From: Helicobacter pylori
GTDB taxonomy: Bacteria > Campylobacterota > Campylobacteria > Campylobacterales > Helicobacteraceae
Direction of reading: 5' to 3'
Length of the DNA stretch: 64,000 nt
Assembly (NCBI RefSeq): GCF_001653475.1
Contig: NZ_CP011487.1
Coordinates: forward strand, 434,001-498,000
Positions 28,758 to 36,784 of this stretch are shown here, piece by piece. The notes beneath the pieces are model-generated. The model made no database searches, was not told the DNA's origin, and was given only the letters and a program-made list of their open reading frames with translations. Within the stretch, counting starts at the first letter, position 1; each line of letters opens with the position of its first letter. The translations under genes and the position numbers were made by a program.

Positions 28758-29741
28758 ATGCGTTATATTGATGATGAATTAGAAAATCAAACAATTTTAA
28801 TCACCGGTGGGGCTGGTTTTGTAGGCAGTAATCTAGCCTTTTATTTTCAAGAGAACCACCCTAAAGCTAAAGTAGTGGTTTTGGATAAGTTTCGTAGTAA
28901 CATGCTCTCTAGTAATAACCGCCCCAGTTCTTTAGGGCATTTTAAAAATTTAATCGGTTTTAAGGGTGAGGTGGTTATAGCTGATATTAATAACCCCTTA
29001 GATTTAAGGCGTTTAGAAAAATTGCATTTTGATTATTTGTTCCATCAAGCCGCTATCTCTGATACGACCATGCTGGATCAAGAATTAGTGATGAAAACCA
29101 ATTATCAGGCTTTTTTAAACCTTTTAGAAATCGCTCGCCAAAAAAAGGCTAAAGTGATTTACGCTTCTTCAGCGGGCGTTTATGGCAACACCAAAACCCC
29201 CAATGTGGTAGGCTCAAACGAAAGTCCTGAAAGTGTTTATGGCTTTTCCAAGCTTTGCATGGACGGATTTGTCCTCTCTCATTCAAATGACCATATTCAA
29301 GTGGGCTTAAGGTATTTTAATGTCTATGGGCCTAGGGAATTTTATAAAGAAAAAACCGCTTCTATGGTTTTGCAACTCGCCTTAAGTGCAATGGCGTTTA
29401 AGGAAGTCAAGCTTTTTGAATTTGGCGAGCAATTAAGGGATTTTGTCTATATTGAAGATGTGATCCAAGCGAATGTGAAAGCGATGAAGGCTCAAAAAAG
29501 CGGGGTTTATAATGTGGGTTATTCCCAAGCCAGAAGTTATAATGAAATAGTTAGCGTTTTAAAAGAGCATTTAGGGGATTTTAAAGTGAGCTATATTAAA
29601 AACCCTTATGCTTTTTTCCAAAAGCACACCCAAGCGCATATTGAACCTGCTATTTTGGATTTAGATTACGCCCCTTTATACGATTTAGAAAGCGGTATTA
29701 AAGATTATTTGCCCCATATCCATGCGATTTTTAAAGAGTAG
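28758..29741 (+). CDS. hldD: ADP-L-glycero-D-manno-heptose-6-epimerase
   Basis: Short-chain dehydrogenase-type epimerase that turns ADP-D,D-heptose into ADP-L,D-heptose for the LPS inner core. The 327 residues include the NADP-binding ILITGGAGFVGSNLAFYF near the N-terminus, the catalytic SSAGVYG region and YGFSKLCMD (Tyr and Lys), and GLRYFNVYGPREFYKE. The gene sits 8 bases after gmhB and 5 bases before hldE. Confidence 0.96.
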   Translation: MRYIDDELENQTILITGGAGFVGSNLAFYFQENHPKAKVVVLDKFRSNMLSSNNRPSSLGHFKNLIGFKGEVVIADINNPLDLRRLEKLHFDYLFHQAAISDTTMLDQELVMKTNYQAFLNLLEIARQKKAKVIYASSAGVYGNTKTPNVVGSNESPESVYGFSKLCMDGFVLSHSNDHIQVGLRYFNVYGPREFYKEKTASMVLQLALSAMAFKEVKLFEFGEQLRDFVYIEDVIQANVKAMKAQKSGVYNVGYSQARSYNEIVSVLKEHLGDFKVSYIKNPYAFFQKHTQAHIEPAILDLDYAPLYDLESGIKDYLPHIHAIFKE

Positions 29742-29746
29742 CACGC

Positions 29747-31138
29747 ATGAAAAAAATCCTAGTCGTGGGCGATCTCATCGCTGATTATTACCTGTGGGGG
29801 AAGAGCGAACGCCTTTCGCCTGAAGCCCCTGTGCCTGTTTTAGAAGTCCAAAGAGAGAGCAAGAATTTAGGTGGAGCGGCTAATGTGGCTAATAACCTCA
29901 TCTCTTTAAAAGCTAAAGTTTTTTTATGTGGGGTAGTGGGCGATGATTTAGAGGGCAAGCATTTTATTAGCGCTTTAAAAGCAAGGGGGATTGACACTTC
30001 AGGCATTTTAACAGATAAAACCCGTTGCACCACGCTCAAAACGCGCATCATCGCGCAAAACCAGCAAATCGCGCGCGTGGATAAGGAAATCAAAGACCCT
30101 TTAAACGCTGATTTGAGAAAAAAACTTTTAGATTTTTTCACAGAAAAAATCCATGAAATAGATGGCGTTATCCTTTCAGATTACAATAAGGGCGTGTTGG
30201 ATTTTGAACTCACTCAAAAAATGATCGCTCTAGCCAACAAACACCACAAGCTCATTTTATGCGACCCTAAAGGGAAGGATTACAGCAAATATTCTCATGC
30301 GAGTTTGATCACGCCTAATCGCACTGAATTAGAGCAAGTGCTCCACTTGAAGTTAGACAGCCATGCGCATTTATCAAAAGCGCTCCAAATCTTAAAAGAA
30401 ACTTATCATATCGCCATGCCTTTAGTGACTTTGAGTGAACAAGGCATCGCTTTTTTAGAAAAAGGCGAGTTAATCAATTGCCCCACTATCGCTAAAGAAG
30501 TTTATGATGTAACCGGTGCAGGCGATACGGTGATAGCGTCTTTAATGCTCTCTTTATTAGAATCGATGAGCCTAAAAGATGCTTGCGAGTTTGCCAATGC
30601 GGCTGCGGCTGTGGTGGTGGGTAAAATGGGGAGCGCGTTAGCGAGTTTAGAAGAAATCGCTTTGATTTTAAACCAAACGCACCCTAAAATCCTCCCTTTA
30701 GAAAAGCTGTTAGAAATTTTAGAACACCATCAGCAAAAAATCGTTTTCACCAATGGCTGTTTTGACATCCTCCATAAAGGGCATGCGAGTTATTTGCAAA
30801 AGGCTAAAGCTTTAGGGGACATTCTCATTGTAGGGTTAAATAGCGACGCTTCTGTTAAAAGGCTTAAAGGGTATAAACGCCCCATAGTGGGTGAAAAAGA
30901 CAGAGCGTTTCTTTTAGCGAGTCTGTCTTGCGTGGATTATGTTGTGGTGTTTGAAGAAGACACGCCAATCAAATTAATTCAAGCCCTAAAGCCTGATATT
31001 TTAGTCAAGGGAGCGGACTATCTCAATAAAGAAGTCATAGGGAGCGAGTTTGCTAAAGAAACCCGTTTGATGGAGTTTGAAGCAGGTTATTCCACAAGCG
31101 CTATCATAGAAAAAATTAAAAGGACATGCAATGATTGA
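29747..31138 (+). CDS. hldE: Bifunctional heptose-7-phosphate kinase / heptose-1-phosphate adenylyltransferase
   Basis: The two-domain enzyme of 463 residues combines two steps of ADP-heptose synthesis. Residues 1-310 are a ribokinase-fold kinase ([22 protein letters not shown], and the anion-hole motif [12 protein letters not shown]). Residues about 325-463 are a nucleotidyltransferase with [17 protein letters not shown] and [13 protein letters not shown]. The intermediates of this pathway (heptose bisphosphate and ADP-heptose) are known host ALPK1 ligands. It overlaps gmhA by 8 bases. Confidence 0.97.
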   Translation: MKKILVVGDLIADYYLWGKSERLSPEAPVPVLEVQRESKNLGGAANVANNLISLKAKVFLCGVVGDDLEGKHFISALKARGIDTSGILTDKTRCTTLKTRIIAQNQQIARVDKEIKDPLNADLRKKLLDFFTEKIHEIDGVILSDYNKGVLDFELTQKMIALANKHHKLILCDPKGKDYSKYSHASLITPNRTELEQVLHLKLDSHAHLSKALQILKETYHIAMPLVTLSEQGIAFLEKGELINCPTIAKEVYDVTGAGDTVIASLMLSLLESMSLKDACEFANAAAAVVVGKMGSALASLEEIALILNQTHPKILPLEKLLEILEHHQQKIVFTNGCFDILHKGHASYLQKAKALGDILIVGLNSDASVKRLKGYKRPIVGEKDRAFLLASLSCVDYVVVFEEDTPIKLIQALKPDILVKGADYLNKEVIGSEFAKETRLMEFEAGYSTSAIIEKIKRTCND

Positions 31139-31709
31139 TGGTTTGATTAAAAAAGAATTTTTAGCCCATAAGGAAGCGTTAGAAAGAAGTTTAGAGAGTT
31201 TGCAAGAAGCGTTAAAGCAAAGCGTTCATTTTTTGATAGAAACTTTAGAAAATCAAGGGAAAATCCTTATTTGCGGTAACGGGGGGAGCGCTAGCGATGC
31301 GCAGCATTTTGCCGCTGAATTGACAGGGCGCTATAAATTGGAAAGGAAAGGTTTGAGCGCGATAAGCCTTAATACCGATACCTCAGCTCTCACCGCCATT
31401 GCGAACGATTATGGTTATGAAGAAGTGTTTGCCAGACAAGTAGAAGCGCTAGGGGTAAAAAACGATGTTTTGATAGGGATTTCTACAAGCGGTAATTCCA
31501 AAAATGTCCTAAAAGCTTATGAAAAAGCCAAAAATTTAGGGATGAAAACGCTTAGTTTGGCGGGGCGTGATGGGGGGAAAATGAAGCCTTTAAGCGATAT
31601 GGCTTTGATTGTCCCTAGCGATGATACCCCACGAATCCAAGAAATGCACATTCTTATGATCCACATCTTATGCGATTGCATTGAAAGGCATTTCGCTAAT
31701 AAAAATTAG
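31131..31709 (+). CDS. gmhA: Phosphoheptose isomerase
   Basis: First step of the heptose pathway: sedoheptulose-7-phosphate to D-glycero-D-manno-heptose-7-phosphate. The 192-residue SIS-domain protein has [20 protein letters not shown] near residue 44, [13 protein letters not shown] near 118 and a C-terminal [13 protein letters not shown] segment. It is the last gene of the co-directional run from hypA. Its stop overlaps a bidirectional hairpin. Confidence 0.96.
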   Translation: MIDGLIKKEFLAHKEALERSLESLQEALKQSVHFLIETLENQGKILICGNGGSASDAQHFAAELTGRYKLERKGLSAISLNTDTSALTAIANDYGYEEVFARQVEALGVKNDVLIGISTSGNSKNVLKAYEKAKNLGMKTLSLAGRDGGKMKPLSDMALIVPSDDTPRIQEMHILMIHILCDCIERHFANKN

Positions 31710-31719
31710 CCCTAATTTT
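31702..31719. terminator. Bidirectional hairpin at gmhA end
   Basis: AAAATTAG and CTAATTTT pair around two bases and contain the stop codons of gmhA (+) and of the converging remnant (-). The arms provide A/U-rich flanks in both directions. Confidence 0.5.
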
Positions 31720-32098
31720 GAATTTCTTTAGGGATTTGATAGTTTTCTATCATTTGGATGAGTTTTTGCTTGAAAGAATCAATGTTGTTTGGATTAAGCA
31801 GGTGTTTCTTGCTCGCTATGGCTTGCAGGACTTCTTTGGAACCTATGGGATCATAGTGCCCTATATCCTTATAGTGTTTTATCTCTTTAGCTAATGGCAT
31901 GGCGCGTAGGTCATGGATTTCTGCATTAGGGTATTTTAAAAGCGCTTTTAAGGCGTTGTGAATGGCGTTTAAATTGCGTGTTAAAATGGTGTGATTATAA
32001 ACCTTGTATTTTAAGAGTGAGTCCGTTCTTGTCCATAAAATAAAGCGTTTATCGCTGTGTTTTTGAATAAAATCCTCTAGTTTTTTGGTGACTTTTAT
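31712..32098 (-). pseudogene. C-terminal remnant of the gene beside algI (HP0856-like)
   Basis: A minus-strand frame is open from the junction near 32098-32104 to a stop at 31712-31714, giving about 128 residues without their own plausible start until ATG 31898-31900. The sequence (DKRFILWTRTDSLLKYKVYN, TRNLNAIHNALKALLKYP) looks like the end of the secreted-SGNH/AlgX or DltD-like partner that accompanies AlgI-type acyltransferases. It is out of frame with the algI fragment just upstream. A deletion has removed its N-terminal part. Confidence 0.6.
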
Positions 32099-32328
32099 TA
32101 TGCATTTGGCTGGGTTTGATGGATTTTCAAAGCCACAAAATAATTAAACACAATAGAGCCAACCAATAAGGGCAAATATTTCACATTCCAAAAAGCATAA
32201 AAAAACAAACTAGCCAATACTAGCCATAGTTTAGGGAATAGGGGATTTTTAACATAAGTTTGCAAGATAAAATACCCTAAAAAACCAATAGGCAAAAAAG
32301 CAAAGAATAACGGCGTGTTGAATAACAA
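32098..32328 (-). pseudogene. N-terminal remnant of an AlgI-type O-acyltransferase (MBOAT)
   Basis: The 76-residue frame has the typical AlgI/DltB start (MLFNTPLFFAFLPIGFLGYF, LVLASLFFYAFWNVKYLPLL) and then ends abruptly at TAA after PNA. An intact family member has about 500 residues with the catalytic His much further on, so this fragment cannot be active. TTG is the start, with TTAAGGG ahead. The end joins the remnant of the next gene, which places one deletion breakpoint at about 32100. Confidence 0.8.
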
Positions 32329-32442
32329 AACAAAAACCCTTAAGTGAGATGATGAGAACTAACATTATATACAAAAAAAATACAAGCTACGCTACAATAA
32401 ACTTTCTATAAGTCTGATCACAAAAAATAAGGAAATCATAAG

Positions 32443-34044
32443 ATGCTGCAAACCATCAACTTAACGCAACGCTATGCGACTAAAAAATTGTTTGAAAATG
32501 TGAATATCAAGCTGGATAAAAACAAACGCTACGGGCTGATTGGGGCTAATGGGGCAGGAAAATCCACTTTTTTAAAGATTTTGAGCAAGAGCATTAATTG
32601 TAGCAGTGGGGAAGTTATCATCACAAGCGGGATGAGAATGGGGGTTTTAGGGCAGGATCAATACGCTTTTGAAGATTTGAGCCTTAAAGATGCGGTTTTG
32701 ATAGGCAATAAGCGTTTGTATGACGCTATCAAAGAAAAAGAGCGCTTATACACCGAAGGCGATTTGAGCGATGATAAAGTGAATGCCAGATTAGGGGAGT
32801 TAGAAACCATTTGCGTGGAAGAAGATCCCATGTATGAATGCGAAGTGGTGATTGAAAAAATCCTAGAAGATTTAGGTATTCCTAATTCTAGGCACAATGA
32901 TTTGATGAAAACCTTGCCAAGCAGCGATAAATTTAAAATCCTTCTCGCTCAAGTCTTATTCCCCAAACCGGATATTTTGCTTTTAGATGAGCCGACCAAC
33001 AACCTGGATTTAAACGCCATTGAATGGCTAGAAAACAACCTCAAACGCCATGAAGGCACGATGGTAGTCATCAGCCATGACAGGCATTTTTTAAATGCGG
33101 TATGCACGCATATTTTAGATTTGGATTTTCACAGCGTGCGCGAATTTAGCGGGAATTATGACGATTGGTATATCGCTTCCACTTTGATTATTAAACAGCA
33201 AGAGGCCGAATACAATAAAAAACTCAAAGAGAAAGAAGAATTGGAAAAATTTATCGCCAGATTTAGTGCTAACGCTTCTAAAGCCAAGCAAGCCACTAGC
33301 CGCCAAAAACAACTAGATAAATTAGACATTCAAAGCTTAGCGGTATCTAGCAGGAGGGATCCTAGCATTATTTTTAAACCTAAACGCACCATTGGTAATG
33401 AAGCTTTAGAGTGCGAAAACATCTCTAAAAGTTATGACGGGCAAATCATTTTAAATCAAGTGAGCTTGAAAGTGATGCCTAAAGATAAAATCGCTCTCAT
33501 AGGGCCAAATGGCGTGGGTAAATCCACGCTTTGTAAAATTTTAGTAGAAGAGTTAAAGCCTGATAAGGGCGTGGTGAAATGGGGAGCGACCGTTTCAAAA
33601 GGCTATTTCCCGCAGAATGTGAGCGAAGAAATCAGTGGGGAAGAGACCTTGTATCAATGGCTCTTTAATTTCAATAAAAAGATTGAAAGCGCTGAGGTTA
33701 GGAACGCTTTAGGGAGGATGCTTTTTAATGGCGAAGAGCAAGAAAAATGCGTGAACGCTTTAAGCGGGGGCGAAAAACACCGCATGGTTTTATCCAAGCT
33801 CATGCTAGAGGGGGGGAATTTCTTAGTCTTAGATGAGCCAACCAACCACTTGGATTTAGAAGCCATTATCGCTTTAGGCGAAGCGCTCTTTAAATTTGAT
33901 GGGGCAGTGATTTGCATAAGCCATGACAGAGAGCTCATTGATGCGTATGCTAACAGGATTATTGAATTAATCCCAAGCCCTAAAGGCGCTTCAATCATTG
34001 ATTTTAAAGGCAGTTATGAAGAGTATTTAGCGAGCAAAAAATGA
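32443..34044 (+). CDS. ABC-F family ATPase (YbiT-like)
   Basis: The 533-residue cytosolic protein has two ABC domains and no membrane segments, as in ABC-F translation factors. Domain 1 has Walker A GANGAGKST near residue 34 and Walker B ILLLDEPTNNLDL near 180. Domain 2 has GPNGVGKST near 352 and LVLDEPTNHLDL near 464. The linker holds a long charged coiled coil (about residues 255-295). The second signature motif LSGGEKHRMVLS is normal, but the first reads LPSSDKFKILLA, a marked departure. The stop overlaps the next gene by four bases (ATGA). It probably acts on the ribosome. Confidence 0.9.
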   Translation: MLQTINLTQRYATKKLFENVNIKLDKNKRYGLIGANGAGKSTFLKILSKSINCSSGEVIITSGMRMGVLGQDQYAFEDLSLKDAVLIGNKRLYDAIKEKERLYTEGDLSDDKVNARLGELETICVEEDPMYECEVVIEKILEDLGIPNSRHNDLMKTLPSSDKFKILLAQVLFPKPDILLLDEPTNNLDLNAIEWLENNLKRHEGTMVVISHDRHFLNAVCTHILDLDFHSVREFSGNYDDWYIASTLIIKQQEAEYNKKLKEKEELEKFIARFSANASKAKQATSRQKQLDKLDIQSLAVSSRRDPSIIFKPKRTIGNEALECENISKSYDGQIILNQVSLKVMPKDKIALIGPNGVGKSTLCKILVEELKPDKGVVKWGATVSKGYFPQNVSEEISGEETLYQWLFNFNKKIESAEVRNALGRMLFNGEEQEKCVNALSGGEKHRMVLSKLMLEGGNFLVLDEPTNHLDLEAIIALGEALFKFDGAVICISHDRELIDAYANRIIELIPSPKGASIIDFKGSYEEYLASKK

Positions 34045-34973
34045 AACCACAAGATATTGAAATCGTTCAAAGCGTTTTAGAAATTACAGGGCCTATTAAG
34101 GTTACTTTGGTTTATGATAAAGCCAAAGAGCTTTTTGAAGAAAAGAAGATTGAAAAGATGTTTGATTATGGGGGCAACACTCCCGATCAGAGCGTTAGCG
34201 CTGTTATTTATACAGCCTTAAACAAGGGCGAAGAGCTGCCTTTTTTCAAAGCGCAAGAAAAACCGGTTTTAATCGCTTTAAAAGGTGCGGCTAAAGAGTC
34301 GGTTTTAAACACTGAAAAAGTCTCAAGCATTCCGAGCGCTAAAAGCATGCATGAAAGAGATTTGCACCCCTTTTTAACTTGCATGGCTTTTTATAATGAA
34401 AATTTGAAATGCTATACGAAAACCATTTTTCACGAAGGGAGTTCAAAATCGCCAAAAGGCATGGACAGGTGGCTTTATCCGGACATGGTTGGGGTTAGGT
34501 TTTTGCACGCTGAATGGTCTAATGAAAATTTAATCGCTTTTTCTAAGAAATTTGATACCTTACCCGTTAAACTGGTGAGCTTTGAATTGAAAAAAGAAAT
34601 CAGCGTACATAATTGCAGGGAGTGTTATTTTCAAGCGATTTCTAACAGCTCTTGGGCTAATGAGGGGTATTTAGTGGGCCATCATATTGATACGCATAAT
34701 CCCAAACTCATGGACTTGTTGAAGCGTTTGCATGCGAGTTTTGGGATTGGCGTGATTGATTTGAGAACGGATGAGGATAAAAGCGCTATTTTATTGAACG
34801 CTAAATACAAAGAAAAAATTGATTACACCGTGGCTTCAGAGCTTAGCGAAAAAAATAGAGAATTCAGCGGTTTTTTAAAGAGCGTCGTGGATTATGACCC
34901 AAACCACCAAAACCGCTATAAAGATGAATTTGATGAGATTAAAACAAAAGAGGAGTTATACCCTAACTCATAA
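34041..34973 (+). CDS. HrgA-like protein: HARE-HTH plus PD-(D/E)XK-like domain
   Basis: The 310-residue protein has an N-terminal winged helix (about residues 1-83) that fits the HARE-HTH family: GPIKVTLVYDKAKELF, then GGNTPDQSVSAVIYTALNKG and a final PVLIALKG strand. The C-terminal part carries a PD...ExK pattern, YPDMVGVRFL followed by VKLVSFELKKE, as in Mrr-like nucleases, and then NCRECYFQAISNSSWAN. That suggests a DNA-binding nuclease. H. pylori proteins of this shape are labelled HrgA (restriction-related). It overlaps the ABC-F gene by four bases, so translation is coupled. Activity is inferred from motif pattern alone. Confidence 0.65.
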   Translation: MKPQDIEIVQSVLEITGPIKVTLVYDKAKELFEEKKIEKMFDYGGNTPDQSVSAVIYTALNKGEELPFFKAQEKPVLIALKGAAKESVLNTEKVSSIPSAKSMHERDLHPFLTCMAFYNENLKCYTKTIFHEGSSKSPKGMDRWLYPDMVGVRFLHAEWSNENLIAFSKKFDTLPVKLVSFELKKEISVHNCRECYFQAISNSSWANEGYLVGHHIDTHNPKLMDLLKRLHASFGIGVIDLRTDEDKSAILLNAKYKEKIDYTVASELSEKNREFSGFLKSVVDYDPNHQNRYKDEFDEIKTKEELYPNS

Positions 34974-34993
34974 CTTTCTTTTTAAAAAACGCT

Positions 34994-35692
34994 TTAAGCG
35001 ATTTTGTAAGGGCGTTTCAAAAACCCTAAATAGAGTGCTAAAGAGCAGCACGACCAAGCAACCCCTAATAAAAACCCTCCTAAAACATCGCTAGGGTAAT
35101 GCACCCCTAAATAAACCCTATCATACGCCATTAAAAAAATCCAAAAAAGCAAAACCACAGCGCCAATCGTTTTGGTGCGATGATTGGCGTTAGAATAGCA
35201 TAACAACAACGCCAAAGAGCCGTAAAAAAGCGCTGAAGCTAAAGCATGCCCGCTAGGGAAACTAAAGCCATGCGCAAAAGCCAGTTCGCCTAGTTCGCCA
35301 TTAGTTGCAGGGCGTGGGCGCGCCACAAAATGCTTAAGGAGTTTTAAGGTGATTTCGCCTAATAAAATGCTAAGAAAAAACCACAACGCCAAAGCGATTC
35401 GTTTTTGAAACCCAAACCACAAGCTAATGAGTAAAGCGATAGAAGTGGTGAGCTTGCTTTGCGCAAACCATGTGCTGAAAAACACGAAAGAAAGCCACGC
35501 GCTTTTTTGAATGGGGGCTGGGTTGTTGCGGATCAAGTCTGTAAAAAATAAATCCAATTGTTGCACCCACTCTTTTTGAAAAGCCACCCCGCTTATCACG
35601 ATGCCAAACAAAATAAAAAAGACCACCCCCACAATCCCAAGCGTTTTAGCTACTTTTTTTTCTCTTACGCTTATTGTTCTGTCAAATACCAT
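34994..35692 (-). CDS. PAP2-family membrane phosphatase
   Basis: The 232-residue polytopic protein has the three PAP2 motifs: KHFVARPRP near residue 121, FSFPSGHALAS near 142 and YDRVYLGVHYPSDVLGG near 191. About six membrane helices place the active site on the periplasmic side. Substrates of such enzymes are phosphatidate, phosphatidylglycerol phosphate or undecaprenyl pyrophosphate; which one applies here is not evident. The ATG is preceded by AAGGGG, which is inside a perfect hairpin (see 35699-35725). Confidence 0.9.
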   Translation of the reverse strand: MVFDRTISVREKKVAKTLGIVGVVFFILFGIVISGVAFQKEWVQQLDLFFTDLIRNNPAPIQKSAWLSFVFFSTWFAQSKLTTSIALLISLWFGFQKRIALALWFFLSILLGEITLKLLKHFVARPRPATNGELGELAFAHGFSFPSGHALASALFYGSLALLLCYSNANHRTKTIGAVVLLFWIFLMAYDRVYLGVHYPSDVLGGFLLGVAWSCCSLALYLGFLKRPYKIA

Positions 35693-35698
35693 TCAAAC

Positions 35699-35725
35699 CC
35701 CTTTTAAAAATGACCTTTAAAAGGG
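35699..35725 (-). promoter_or_regulatory. Hairpin covering the PAP2 ribosome binding site
   Basis: CCCTTTTAAA and TTTAAAAGGG form a 10-base perfect stem with a 7-base loop. On the minus strand the second arm supplies the AAGGGG ribosome site 6 bases from the ATG. The -10 TATAAT is at 35728-35733 (minus), so the start of transcription probably falls inside the first arm. In that case the RNA stem would be shorter than the DNA repeat. Confidence 0.45.
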
Positions 35726-35732
35726 CGATTAT

Positions 35733-35757
35733 AACTTATTTGATTAAAAAATAAGTT
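35733..35757. promoter_or_regulatory. Inverted repeat in the PAP2 promoter
   Basis: AACTTATTT and AAATAAGTT are a 9-base inverted repeat with a 7-base spacer, abutting the TATAAT of the PAP2 gene and extending towards its -35 side. It could be an operator. It lies between the PAP2 gene and the end of the HaeIII-like remnant. Confidence 0.35.
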
Positions 35758-35859
35758 TTATGACAAAATTATACAATAACCAAAATCCCATTATTTAAAA
35801 AAAATAACAATAAAGTTTTAATTATCAGTATTTGATGAGAATAAAGCTTTTTGGTTTGC

Positions 35860-36784
35860 CTAAAACCCCACTATAAAAACTGCAACACTCTCAGGTTTTG
35901 AAAGCAATTTTATATCAAATTTCAAGCTCGGTTCTACCCTGGAGCTTGCATTATGGATCCGTAATGAAAATGACCACCCTTCATTTAAAAATAACTCTAA
36001 TGTATTGAAACTTTTGGGTTTGAAATCAAAATAAACCATTCTAGTAGGCAATTTGCTTAAAGGGATAATTCTTTTAGGCTTATTTTTCACGCTGCGGTTG
36101 AGAGTGTTATTAAAATGGTATGCCTCTAATTTGGTTTTTTGTTCTCTTTCTAACAAAATCGCTTTGTAAAAATCGTATTTGCCTAGCAAATACTCCACCA
36201 TTTTTTGTGGGACTTTATTATTCTTGTTTTCATTAATTCTTAAAACTTCTTTTTTAAAAGCTTGTAATAATGGGGCATAAATTTCTTGTTCTTTATTGGG
36301 GAAATCCCTCCATAACATGCCTTCTTTTTTAGCGTTTTCTAGTCTTTCAAAGAGTGGTTTTATAGTGTCTTTGTCATTTTGAGACACTCTAACGCCCAGC
36401 CATTTTTCTCCAAAATCCAAGTCTTTAGAAAGCCTAGAATGCTTTATGGCCTCATGGTTATGCTTAATGCTTAATCCTATGCAAAACCTGTCAAAATAAA
36501 TTAAAATATCCCGGATATCACCCATTTCACCCAGTTTGTCTTTTTGCAATGATAGGGTGATTTCATTTTGCGAACTCCCTATGACTTCGCTTAATAATGG
36601 CTCACAATCCAATAAAAGCAATACGCCTTGTTTTAGCGCTTTCTAAATAACGCTCTTGTAGAGATTTTTCTAAACTTTCATAAGCCCTATAGAATGCATT
36701 AAAACCATTTTGTTTATCCACGATAACCTTTTTAAAAACGCTCAATTTTTGCTCTAAAGCTAAACACCATGCGTATTCATACGC
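35860..36784 (-). pseudogene. HaeIII-like type II restriction endonuclease, truncated and frameshifted
   Basis: The minus-strand sequence closely matches, from memory, the HaeIII endonuclease (GGCC specificity): IKHNHEAIKHSRLSKDLDFG, KMVEYLLGKYDFYKAILL, LSKLPTRMVYFDFKPKSFNT, FSLRIHNASSRVEPSLKFDI. The main frame covers 35860 to about 36640. The upstream family sequence (YEYAWCLALEQKLSVFKKVI, NGFNAFYRAYESLEKSL) continues in another frame to 36784, so one base has been lost near 36636-36641 (expected ESALKQGV). At 36785-36787 the frame meets a TAG and the homology stops where about a dozen N-terminal residues should be. No start codon remains and no cognate methyltransferase is in the window. 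Confidence 0.85.
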
